From positions 62,001-126,000 of the forward strand of contig CACXKA010000007.1 in the NCBI GenBank assembly GCA_902768125.1: a stretch of 64,000 nt of DNA, written 5' to 3'. The first letter of the stretch is position 1. Each line of letters starts with the position of its first letter. The notes under the pieces are model-generated. The model saw only the letters and a list, made by a program, of their open reading frames with translations, made no database searches and was not told the origin of the DNA. This DNA comes from an uncultured Bacteroidales bacterium. Its GTDB lineage: Bacteria; Bacteroidota; Bacteroidia; Bacteroidales; Bacteroidaceae. Below are positions 41,759 through 49,438 of the stretch, piece by piece. Position numbers and translations under genes: made by a program.

Positions 41759-42820
41759 TTAGTTAGTCTTGTTTAATTCTGGCCAGCCATCAGCTGTCCA
41801 GCTGATGGGGCGTTGGATGAGCATCGCAGCTCCATTACGAGAAGTGCTGTAGCCGTGACAAATGAAGATGTCCTCACCGTCGAAATTGTAGGCAGCGCAA
41901 TGACCCGCAGCATCCCATTCTTTTTTGTCACCTTCCAGAAAAAGCGTACCACCGCCATTGACCATATCTTTGCCTGTGCGGTCAAAATAGGGACCGTCAA
42001 CCTTCTTGCTGCGTCCTACGGCCACGCGATAGTTGCTTTGAGCACCCCTGCAGCAGTAGTCCCACGAGACAAAGAGGTAGTAATAGCCTCCGTGCTTGAA
42101 AATGAATGGTGCCTCAATGGCATTTGTTCCTGCATAACGTGAGGTGGGGTTCGGCTCTGTAGGCTTGTAGTTCGGGTCATATCGGCGGGCAATGGTGCAA
42201 GGTTTTTCACCAGCGGCTATATGCATGGTTGAGTCAAGTCGGGCTAGTTGGATACCATCCCAGAACGACCCCCATACCAGCCAAGGCTGATCATTGTCGT
42301 CGATGATGAAGTTAGGGTCAATGGCATTCCAGTTGTCGCCTGACATTTTACCATCCGTACCTTTCTTCCAGTCGTGAGAGGTGACGATGCAACCCTCGTC
42401 TTTCCACATGTTTGCACGAAGTGATCGGCTGCTGAGAAGACCGATAGCCGAGCCGTTCTTGCCAAATGTGGAGCAACTATAGGCCATCCACCATTGTCCG
42501 TGCCATTTGATGACATCTGGTGCCCAGACGTGATTGCCGAATCCTGGTACCGAGTCGGTAGTCCAGCCAGGAATGACTGTCATCACAGGCTGTTGGAGCA
42601 ATGTCCAAGTCTTGCGGTCCTTCGAGGTCATTTGCTGTATGCCCATGCCCGTAGCATATATATAATATGTGCCATCCTCTTTGGCCATTACGGGGTCATG
42701 TACCATAGGTGTTTCTGTTTGGAATGCGTCGCGTTGGGACTGTTGCCTGTGCTGCCCTTGTGCTAAGGTTGTCGAGCTGATGCTCAAGATCACCAAAGCC
42801 ATGAAAATTTGTTTGTTCAT
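41759..42820 (-). CDS. GH43 endo-arabinanase / arabinosidase
   Basis: A 353-residue protein with a signal peptide (1-20). The three catalytic acids of the five-blade propeller are seen in VHDPVMAKEDGTYY (base), NAIDPNFIIDD (pKa modulator) and NAIEAPFIFKHGGYYYLF (acid), together with SWDYCCRG typical of endo-1,5-alpha-L-arabinanases. First gene of a four-gene leftward operon, divergent from the propeller-AraC regulator. Confidence 0.92.
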   Translation of the reverse strand: MNKQIFMALVILSISSTTLAQGQHRQQSQRDAFQTETPMVHDPVMAKEDGTYYIYATGMGIQQMTSKDRKTWTLLQQPVMTVIPGWTTDSVPGFGNHVWAPDVIKWHGQWWMAYSCSTFGKNGSAIGLLSSRSLRANMWKDEGCIVTSHDWKKGTDGKMSGDNWNAIDPNFIIDDNDQPWLVWGSFWDGIQLARLDSTMHIAAGEKPCTIARRYDPNYKPTEPNPTSRYAGTNAIEAPFIFKHGGYYYLFVSWDYCCRGAQSNYRVAVGRSKKVDGPYFDRTGKDMVNGGGTLFLEGDKKEWDAAGHCAAYNFDGEDIFICHGYSTSRNGAAMLIQRPISWTADGWPELNKTN

Positions 42821-42852
42821 ATTGGATTAATAATTAGTAAGTTTTGGTGATG

Positions 42853-42860
42853 CAAAGGTA
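42853..42860 (-). promoter_or_regulatory. Promoter -7 box of the arabinan/galactan operon
   Basis: The minus strand reads TACCTTTG, 33 nt before the GH43 ATG. Confidence 0.7.
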
Positions 42861-42890
42861 CGAAGAATAGATGATACCCCTTTGAACTAT

Positions 42891-42911
42891 TTGCACAAAG
42901 TGTTGTACAAA
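42891..42911. promoter_or_regulatory. Candidate operator: paired TTGyACAAA half-sites
   Basis: TTGCACAAA (42891-42899) and TTGTACAAA (42903-42911) are direct repeats 12 bp apart between the two divergent promoters. They could be sites for the adjacent AraC-type regulator. Inference from position and repetition only. Confidence 0.4.
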
Positions 42912-42956
42912 TGTAACAATTATGCAGAAAAACATGAACTTCTCATTATAAAAATG

Positions 42957-42964
42957 TATCTTTG
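42957..42964 (+). promoter_or_regulatory. Promoter -7 box of the propeller-AraC regulator
   Basis: TATCTTTG, 22 nt before the ATG at 42986. Confidence 0.65.
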
Positions 42965-42985
42965 CAGGCGAAAAATCGTCAAATC

Positions 42986-45013
42986 ATGCAAAAGAAGCTC
43001 ATTTTGTTCTTTGTTACGCTCTTGACTTCGATGGGGGTCAAAGCACAAAACTATCAGTGCCTATCACTGCCCAACCAAGAACAGCTATCCTCCAATCAAG
43101 TGCTGTTTTTGATGGAGGATAGTGAGGGATATTTGTGGTATGCCACCGAGGGTGGGGGCGTGTGCCGTGATGATGGGCGGCAGGTCGATGTGTTCCGTAG
43201 CGATGCCAAACATCCTGACCTGCTTGGAAGCAACAACGTGAGCTGTTTAGCCGAAGCTTCAGGACGATACATCATAATTGGGACATTTCACGGGGCCTAT
43301 GTGCTTGACAAGCGAGACTATTCCATCCATCGGATAATGGAGGTGGATGACAAACGGGTGGACGATATTATTGTGACGGCTAACGGCCATTGGTGGATGA
43401 CTGCCAACAAAAAGATCTATGACTTTTCGCCTACAGGTAAATTGCTCGGTAGCTATCCTGTAAGTGACAAGTTTGTTTCTCGTCTCTTTGAAGATAAGCA
43501 TGGCCATATTTGGTTTACTGAGTGGAATGGCGGATTGTGGCGACTGCCTCTACCTAATGATATTGTAGCATATCCTGTCAACCTATGGACACTCGAAGCA
43601 GCACCTTCAGTCATAGTGGGCATTCCGCACTCAGATGACTTGTGGATAGGAACCATAGGGAAAGGCATCGTTCGCTATCATGCAGATGATGGATCTTTTT
43701 CATTAGAACCAGAAACCTCTAATGAAGTGTGCATTGATATGCTGCTGGAAGCTGATGGTTTGCATCTATGGCTGAACACCCCCTCTGGACTTCAATGCTA
43801 TGCTGTGGACGGGCAATCTCTTAAACGCGTATTACTTGAAGATGCATCTATTGAATCAGTTTCTTCATTTCACTGTTTGTCACGTGACCACCAAGGCCGT
43901 CTTTTGGTGGCAAACAGTAATGGAGCTTGCTTTGCCATAGACCCAACCCATCAAAGATCTTGGTTTAGTGGGCAGGTATTCACTAAGAATGTAGCCGACT
44001 CTGTTCGTACAACAAGAAACCTCTCTACCCGTCCTACAGCCTTGGCCATCAGCAAGACGGGCGAACTATGGTTCAGCACGGGTAAAGACATACGCCAGAT
44101 GAAAGAAACTGAAGAGATTGTACCCCTACCCGACACTAAAGATGTGTCAGCTATGACTTTCTCAATCGATGGTTCGCTCTGGCTCGGAACAATCTTTGGT
44201 CAACTATACCGATACAAGGATGGAAAGTTAATGGCAGATGATTATGCTTCCAATGAATATGGCGATGGTATCACAGCCTTAAGCACTGACACTATGGGTC
44301 GGCTGGTCATCGTCCATGACCGTTATGTGCGTCTTTACGATACAACCCGTCATACGTTGCGTCAGCAGAGCCGCGAAGCAGATGGTGTGTATTGTATAGA
44401 ATTGCAAGAGACTGCTCCGAACTCTCGTTGGAGTCAGCCTGAGCGCGATGTCATCGTGGAGAGAATGCCACACTGGCTCACCTCGTGGTGGATGTGGTGT
44501 GTTTATGTATTCATCATCGTTAGCATTGTGTTGCTCGCTATTTATTCTTATGTTTTGAGGCGGCAGCGTAACAGATTCCTTGCAATGATGAAGACATCCG
44601 CTAAGGAAACGACAGATGAATCTGTTGAAGAACCCTCACTACTTCAATCTGAGATTGACCCATTCCTTCAAAAAGCCATAGAACAAATCGAGAAGAATTT
44701 AGATAACAATCAATATTCTGTCGAAGAAATTGGCCGAGACTTGTGTATAAGCCGCATGACTTTCTACCGTAAAATCCAGTCACTTACAGGGCAGTCACCC
44801 ACCGAATTCATTCGCACCATCCGTCTGCGTCGAGCAGCTGAGATGCTGCGCGAAGGACGGCTATCTGTCACTGAGGTCAGCTTTGCTGCTGGTTTCTCGT
44901 CAGTAAGTTACTTTAGTCGCTGTTTTCGTACAATGTATGGGGTTCCGCCCACACAATTTATAGGACTCCATAATTTCACTCCTGACAATTCCGTCAAGAA
45001 AGCACTCGATTGA
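42986..45013 (+). CDS. Membrane-spanning propeller-AraC transcription regulator (no kinase)
   Basis: A 675-residue protein. Signal sequence (1-22), then two-component-regulator propeller repeats (for example SEGYLWYATEGGGVCR and GHIWFTEWNGGLWRL) to about 480, one TM helix (about 490-512, CVYVFIIVSIVLLAIYSYVL) and a C-terminal AraC-type DNA-binding domain (about 560-660, LSVTEVSFAAGFSSVSYFSRCF). A hybrid two-component regulator would carry kinase and receiver domains between TM and HTH; none is present (only about 60 residues intervene). It probably senses arabinan or galactan oligosaccharides and controls the divergent operon. Confidence 0.88.
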   Translation: MQKKLILFFVTLLTSMGVKAQNYQCLSLPNQEQLSSNQVLFLMEDSEGYLWYATEGGGVCRDDGRQVDVFRSDAKHPDLLGSNNVSCLAEASGRYIIIGTFHGAYVLDKRDYSIHRIMEVDDKRVDDIIVTANGHWWMTANKKIYDFSPTGKLLGSYPVSDKFVSRLFEDKHGHIWFTEWNGGLWRLPLPNDIVAYPVNLWTLEAAPSVIVGIPHSDDLWIGTIGKGIVRYHADDGSFSLEPETSNEVCIDMLLEADGLHLWLNTPSGLQCYAVDGQSLKRVLLEDASIESVSSFHCLSRDHQGRLLVANSNGACFAIDPTHQRSWFSGQVFTKNVADSVRTTRNLSTRPTALAISKTGELWFSTGKDIRQMKETEEIVPLPDTKDVSAMTFSIDGSLWLGTIFGQLYRYKDGKLMADDYASNEYGDGITALSTDTMGRLVIVHDRYVRLYDTTRHTLRQQSREADGVYCIELQETAPNSRWSQPERDVIVERMPHWLTSWWMWCVYVFIIVSIVLLAIYSYVLRRQRNRFLAMMKTSAKETTDESVEEPSLLQSEIDPFLQKAIEQIEKNLDNNQYSVEEIGRDLCISRMTFYRKIQSLTGQSPTEFIRTIRLRRAAEMLREGRLSVTEVSFAAGFSSVSYFSRCFRTMYGVPPTQFIGLHNFTPDNSVKKALD

Positions 45014-45067
45014 ATCCAAAACAATGGGTAAAGTAATTCCCCTTCGTTCTATTTTATATTTCAAAGT

Positions 45068-45142
45068 TTGGAATGTACGTTCCAAGTCTTGAAACATACG
45101 TTCCAAACTTTGAAACTTACGTTCCACGATTTGGAACGTAAG
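45068..45142. repeat. 21-bp tandem repeat, about 3.5 copies, palindromic core
   Basis: Units start at 45068, 45089, 45110 and 45131. Each has TTGRAA-N4-ACGTTCCA, so a unit is itself a partial palindrome. Read leftward it would encode a 7-residue repeat of the FQSLERM kind in an unsupported frame (44900-45208). It lies 55 nt after the regulator stop; no gene is otherwise seen in 45014-45252. Confidence 0.8.
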
Positions 45143-45252
45143 TTTTTCAAGGAGCCCAGAATATTTATCCCTAATATCCTTTACATTTAGTTCGTATAGC
45201 CGATGCAAACTAAATGCAAACTGTTTTTCTTGGCATAATAATGAAATAGTTG

Positions 45253-45260
45253 TACCTTTG
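45253..45260 (+). promoter_or_regulatory. Promoter -7 box of the thioredoxin-like gene
   Basis: TACCTTTG, 32 nt before the ATG at 45292. Confidence 0.65.
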
Positions 45261-45291
45261 CCGCAGAAAAATCATCCAAAGTCTAAAAGTA

Positions 45292-46755
45292 ATGAATATG
45301 AATAAGAAATTCATCATGACTACCCTGCTTGCATTTGCAGCAAGTGTTTCTATGTACGCCCAAGACTCGTCAGTTCGCACGATATGGGAGCGCAAGAGTG
45401 CTCCTGCCGTGATTCTGGGACGGTATGTGGACAAGGATCCAAACGATAATGAGAAAATTCCCAGTTTTTGGGGCAACGGGGAATCACTGAAGGGCAGTCA
45501 ATTCCCTGAAAGCACTGCTGATTCCATCGCTGGCACATTCACCCTCGTATGGGACATCTGCTATCCGCTGAAACACGATTTCATGGGATGGTCAGTCATG
45601 CTCTTCCCTGGCGACACCGTCAGAGTTGATTACAACAAAAAAGCATTCGAGGCATACCAGGCATACAACAAAGAAACACCACAAGACAGCATCACGACAT
45701 CGAAGCAGCGGGAACTGTGGAAGAAAGCCATCCATATCGAGGGTGCATCCTTTGAGTGGCCTCTGCCCATCCACATGAAAGAGATGAAGCTGGGGTATGA
45801 TCGCGAATATGCCACGGCACACTATCACGACACCCTTGACGAATGGCGCGAGCTGTGTTGGAATGAGTTTCAGGAGGTGGTGAAGCAGTTGGACACAATT
45901 GACCTCACGCCAGAGGAAAAAGAATTCCAGCGGATGTTGATAGAACAAGATTACCTGAGAAAACTGAGAGACTACACCTTCACAAAGAAGATATGGGATT
46001 TGACCACAGATCCCGACTCGATTGCCATGTTCGAGAATCAGTTCACCTTCAAAGACCCTCATGCGTCCGAACTGACTTATTATCGCAGCATGCTCGGTTT
46101 CTTTGCATATTTGAAACGTGCTCAAATTGATGATGGAAAGCTATACATTCAGGCAAATGGACTGGAAGATTCGCCCTTAGGACGCTGGTTCAAGGAGTTG
46201 GATGCAGCCAAGGCCGTGATGGCCCAGGCGAAAGCCAACCAACCTGTGGATGATAGCGAATTGAATGCCCTGTCGCCAGAGTTCCAAGTGCAAATACGGG
46301 AGGTGCAGGAAGTCATGAAACAGGAAGCCGCTGGCAGTGAGGGCAAACGTCGCGAGTTGCCCGAGGGTGATCCACAAGAGTGGCTATCCAAAATCGTTGC
46401 CGAGCACAAAGGCCATATTGTCTTCATTGACTTCTGGGCAACCTGGTGCGGTCCTTGCCGAAGAGGCATGACGGAAATGGAAACCGTGAAAAAAGAGTTA
46501 ATGGAAAAGGGCATTGATTTCGTCTATATCACCAACACCAGTAGCGACACCAACGAATGGGTGAAAATTGCTGCCCAACACGCTGGCGACCACTACATCG
46601 TGCCTAAGGACAAGATGCAGGAGATGCAAATCCCTGAGTATGACGATGCCATTCCCCATTACCTCATCTACGACCGCAAGGGCAAGTTCGTCAAAGCCAT
46701 CATCGGCTGGTCGGGTGTGGAAGACATGATGAAGGAATTGGAAAAGGTGCAATAA
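45292..46755 (+). CDS. Secreted TlpA/thioredoxin-like protein
   Basis: A 487-residue protein with a signal peptide (about 1-24, SMYAQ). A long N-terminal region (about 25-350) without a recognised enzyme motif contains a helical segment. The C-terminal thioredoxin domain (about 365-487) has the redox motif FWATWCGPCRRG and the cis-Pro region AIPHYLIYDRKGK. Such TlpA/ResA-like proteins reduce or shuffle disulfides in the periplasm of Bacteroidales. Start at 45292 (MNMNKK) rather than the upstream in-frame TTG-type start. Convergent with the esterase gene, 13 nt apart. Confidence 0.88.
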   Translation: MNMNKKFIMTTLLAFAASVSMYAQDSSVRTIWERKSAPAVILGRYVDKDPNDNEKIPSFWGNGESLKGSQFPESTADSIAGTFTLVWDICYPLKHDFMGWSVMLFPGDTVRVDYNKKAFEAYQAYNKETPQDSITTSKQRELWKKAIHIEGASFEWPLPIHMKEMKLGYDREYATAHYHDTLDEWRELCWNEFQEVVKQLDTIDLTPEEKEFQRMLIEQDYLRKLRDYTFTKKIWDLTTDPDSIAMFENQFTFKDPHASELTYYRSMLGFFAYLKRAQIDDGKLYIQANGLEDSPLGRWFKELDAAKAVMAQAKANQPVDDSELNALSPEFQVQIREVQEVMKQEAAGSEGKRRELPEGDPQEWLSKIVAEHKGHIVFIDFWATWCGPCRRGMTEMETVKKELMEKGIDFVYITNTSSDTNEWVKIAAQHAGDHYIVPKDKMQEMQIPEYDDAIPHYLIYDRKGKFVKAIIGWSGVEDMMKELEKVQ

Positions 46756-46768
46756 ATGAGTGTTGTCC

Positions 46769-47893
46769 TCAAGGGCATTTCACAGTCACCTGTGCTGGGA
46801 ACATGTAGCGGAGGTCGTTACGTGTTGCAAGGGAGGATTGCAGGTTGGCGAGGGTGCGTGAGAGTTTGCCTTTGAAGAGGGTCTTGCCGTTCATGCGGAT
46901 GGTGATGGGCTTGTCGAGGTTGACCATCTGGTCGTTGAAGTGGAGGGTTAACTGGGTGTAGTCACATTGAGAGATGGTGACAGTGTTGCCTTTGAGGGAA
47001 AGACGGACGGTCTTGCCTCGCTGGAGTTGGTCGGCAGGGGCTGTGAGCCAATAGAAATGGGGATGGGTGACTTCTTCCTGTCGCCATATGATGTGAGTGG
47101 GGTAGGGGTTGCGCTGGTATTGCTGCAACCAAGGCAGGGCGGCGGCATCTTCGAGATCCATCCAATGGGGTTTTCCTTCGACGATGTGGGTCTGGTGGAG
47201 GTAGCCATCAGGGTCGGCTGCATGCAGGGAGTCGAGTTCCAAGCCGCGTTGGGCGCATTCGCGATTGCGGTTGTAGGCGGCATCGAGGGCGCCACACCAC
47301 ACCATGAAGGGGGTGTTGCGAAGGTTGAGAAGGGAGACATCACCGGGATGTCCTGCCATCATCGAGGCTCCTGCCCACGTGTCTGCCATGCGGGGCGCCA
47401 TACGCCACACGCCGTCACCCCCTGCGGAGTAGCCGATGAGATAGACTTTGTCGGGGTTGACATCGAGGTTGGCGACGCACATCTGGATGAGCGCAGCATA
47501 GAAGGCATCGAGGTCGGGCTTGAACCACATATCCCAATCGTCGTAAGGGGCTCGGGGTGCGAGATAGACGCTGTTTTGGGGTTTGTAAAGTTGTTTCTGA
47601 TTCTCCCACTGGCTGTCGTTGAGTTGAGCGGGAGCATTGCCGCCTCCATGCAGGGAGATGAAGAGGCTGTAGCCATCGGCAGGCTTGGTGCCGTAGGTGG
47701 TGTACCAGAAAGACATGATCTTGCTGCCGACAATCAAGTGGCGGTTCTGCCAAGCTTGTTGGTATTGGGTTTTGATGTCTTCTTTCCACTGGACAGCAAG
47801 TGCTTGCGCTTCCTGCTCTGCTTGTGCTCGGGTGAGGTTCTGGGCAGAGAGGGTGAACGGAAAGAGGAGGAGAAGGGTGAGGAGGTACTGCAT
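46769..47893 (-). CDS. Secreted alpha/beta-hydrolase (PHB-depolymerase-like esterase)
   Basis: A 374-residue protein with a signal peptide (1-17). Alpha/beta-hydrolase fold with oxyanion region FISLHGGGNAP, nucleophile YLIGYSAGGDGVWRM and a probable catalytic His in GKPHWMD. The C-terminal 80 residues form a small beta domain (VRLSLKGNTVTISQCDYTQL). Substrate unknown; carbohydrate-ester or peptide-like hydrolysis is possible. It ends next to cvfB (2-nt gap from the cvfB stop). Confidence 0.8.
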   Translation of the reverse strand: MQYLLTLLLLFPFTLSAQNLTRAQAEQEAQALAVQWKEDIKTQYQQAWQNRHLIVGSKIMSFWYTTYGTKPADGYSLFISLHGGGNAPAQLNDSQWENQKQLYKPQNSVYLAPRAPYDDWDMWFKPDLDAFYAALIQMCVANLDVNPDKVYLIGYSAGGDGVWRMAPRMADTWAGASMMAGHPGDVSLLNLRNTPFMVWCGALDAAYNRNRECAQRGLELDSLHAADPDGYLHQTHIVEGKPHWMDLEDAAALPWLQQYQRNPYPTHIIWRQEEVTHPHFYWLTAPADQLQRGKTVRLSLKGNTVTISQCDYTQLTLHFNDQMVNLDKPITIRMNGKTLFKGKLSRTLANLQSSLATRNDLRYMFPAQVTVKCP

Positions 47894-47895
47894 GG

Positions 47896-48663
47896 TTATT
47901 CTTCTATGCCTGTGGCTTTCCCCTTGATGGTCAGTTCGATGCCGTTGGGCTTGATGTCGATAAGTTGTCGCTTGTAAAGGTCGCCCACAGCTTGTTTGAA
48001 CACTTTCTTGCTGACGCCAAACATTGCGTAAATATCTTCTGCTGGCGACTTGTCGTGGTAGGGCGTGAAGCCGTTGGCGGAGAGCTTGAGATGCTCGAAA
48101 AGACGAGTGGAGAAGTCGCCGATGAGGACTTTACGGTCAGGAGGGGTTTGAGGTTTGAGGTTTGGCTTCGCCGAGCTGAAGGTTGAGGTTTGAGGTTTGG
48201 CTTCGCCGAGCTGAAGGTTGAGATTTGAGCTTTTTTCTGAGATTGCTTTCTGGAACTTCTCAATCTTGCTGGAGCAGACGATGCGGTAGGTCTTGTCGTC
48301 GATGTAGCAATAGACTTGATAGCGCTTGCCTCGCTGCATGCGCACTTTCTGCTCACGGAAGGGACAGAAGAGGTCTTTCATCAAACCCCAGTTGAGGTAG
48401 GCACCATATTCGTTGGTCCATGTGCATTCGAGATAGGCGAACTGTCCCACTTCGATGAGCGGATGTTCGGTGGTGGCAACGAGGCGTTCCTCTTGGTCGA
48501 GATAGAGGAACACGTCAAGCACGTCGCCAATCTTGGTGCCTGCAGGCACATAACGCTTGGGCAACAAAATGTCGCCGATGTCGCCGCCTTCCAGATACAC
48601 GCCGTGGTCTTTTTCACGCAAGACCTTCAGTTGATTCCTCTTGCCTAGTTGTAGTGTCGCCAT
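47896..48663 (-). CDS. cvfB: CvfB-family S1-like RNA-binding protein
   Basis: A 255-residue protein with tandem S1-type OB domains (about 1-140: [43 protein letters not shown]) and a C-terminal winged-helix domain (about 190-250). In Gram-positive bacteria CvfB affects virulence-gene expression. The linker between the parts (about residues 147-177) is built from a 35-bp tandem duplication (48152-48221), read in two frames. Its first 50 nt overlap the end of lolD. Confidence 0.85.
   Translation of the reverse strand: MATLQLGKRNQLKVLREKDHGVYLEGGDIGDILLPKRYVPAGTKIGDVLDVFLYLDQEERLVATTEHPLIEVGQFAYLECTWTNEYGAYLNWGLMKDLFCPFREQKVRMQRGKRYQVYCYIDDKTYRIVCSSKIEKFQKAISEKSSNLNLQLGEAKPQTSTFSSAKPNLKPQTPPDRKVLIGDFSTRLFEHLKLSANGFTPYHDKSPAEDIYAMFGVSKKVFKQAVGDLYKRQLIDIKPNGIELTIKGKATGIEE
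48152..48221. repeat. Two tandem 35-bp repeats inside cvfB
   Basis: Copies 48152-48186 and 48187-48221 are identical and begin GGTTTGAGGTTTGGCTTCGC. Since 35 is not a multiple of three, the two copies are read in different frames, yet the gene stays open. Confidence 0.85.
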
Positions 48664-49354
48664 TTTCTTGAAGAATTGAAGGATTGAAGGATGGGGAAGT
48701 TGAAGTCTCTATCATTCCGTCCCTGATATGAATCGTTCTGTCTGTTATCTGTGAAAGTTCTTCGTCGTGAGTGACGATGACGAAGGTCTGCCCGAACTTG
48801 TCGCGAAGGTCGAAGAAGAGTTGGTGCAGTTCTGCCTTGTTCTTCGAGTCGAGCGAACCTGAAGGCTCGTCTGCCAAGATGATGGCAGGGTTGTTGATGA
48901 GTGCTCGTGCCACAGCCACGCGTTGTTTCTCACCTCCTGAGAGTTCGGCTGGTTTGTGGCTGGCACGGTCGGAAAGGTTGAGATAGTTGAGCAGTTCCTT
49001 GGCTCTCTCCTCCGCCTTTTTCTTGTTGCCTCCAGCAATCAAGGCAGGGATGCAGACATTCTCCAGCGCTGTGAATTCGGGCAGGAGTTGGTGAAATTGG
49101 AAGACGAAGCCAAGGTGCTGGTTGCGGAACTTGGCAATGTCTTTATCTTTCAGTTTGGTGACATCAATGCCATCGACGATGACGGAACCCGAATCGGGCG
49201 TGTCGAGGGTGCCCATGATTTGCAGGAGGGTGGTCTTGCCTGCCCCCGAAGGACCGACGATGCTGACCACCTCGCCCTTGTCGATGTGGAGGTCAATGCC
49301 TTTGAGCACTTGGAGGGTGCCGAAGGACTTGGTGATGTTGTGGAGTTGTATCAT
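48614..49354 (-). CDS. lolD: LolD-like lipoprotein-release ABC ATPase
   Basis: A 246-residue ABC ATPase: Walker [14 protein letters not shown]-loop [16 protein letters not shown], signature [15 protein letters not shown], Walker [13 protein letters not shown], and a switch His in VTHDEEL. With LolC/E-type permeases (not in this window) such ATPases release lipoproteins from the inner membrane. The last 25 or so residues (from [12 protein letters not shown]) are not family-like: they come from a CTTCAAT-type repeat and carry the frame 50 nt into cvfB. Confidence 0.88.
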   Translation of the reverse strand: MIQLHNITKSFGTLQVLKGIDLHIDKGEVVSIVGPSGAGKTTLLQIMGTLDTPDSGSVIVDGIDVTKLKDKDIAKFRNQHLGFVFQFHQLLPEFTALENVCIPALIAGGNKKKAEERAKELLNYLNLSDRASHKPAELSGGEKQRVAVARALINNPAIILADEPSGSLDSKNKAELHQLFFDLRDKFGQTFVIVTHDEELSQITDRTIHIRDGMIETSTSPSFNPSILQENGDTTTRQEESTEGLA

Positions 49355-49438
49355 GAAGAATTGAAAAAGAATTTATTTAGATGGAGTTGAAGAAAGGAAA
49401 GACTTCAATTTTTCAATCTTTCAATTCTTCAATTTTTA

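Noticed and set aside
44900-45208. A 102-codon minus-strand frame with FQxLERx heptads
   Set aside because: It overlaps the regulator 3' end and owes its heptads to the 21-bp DNA repeat; no promoter or start context seen. Reported as a repeat instead.
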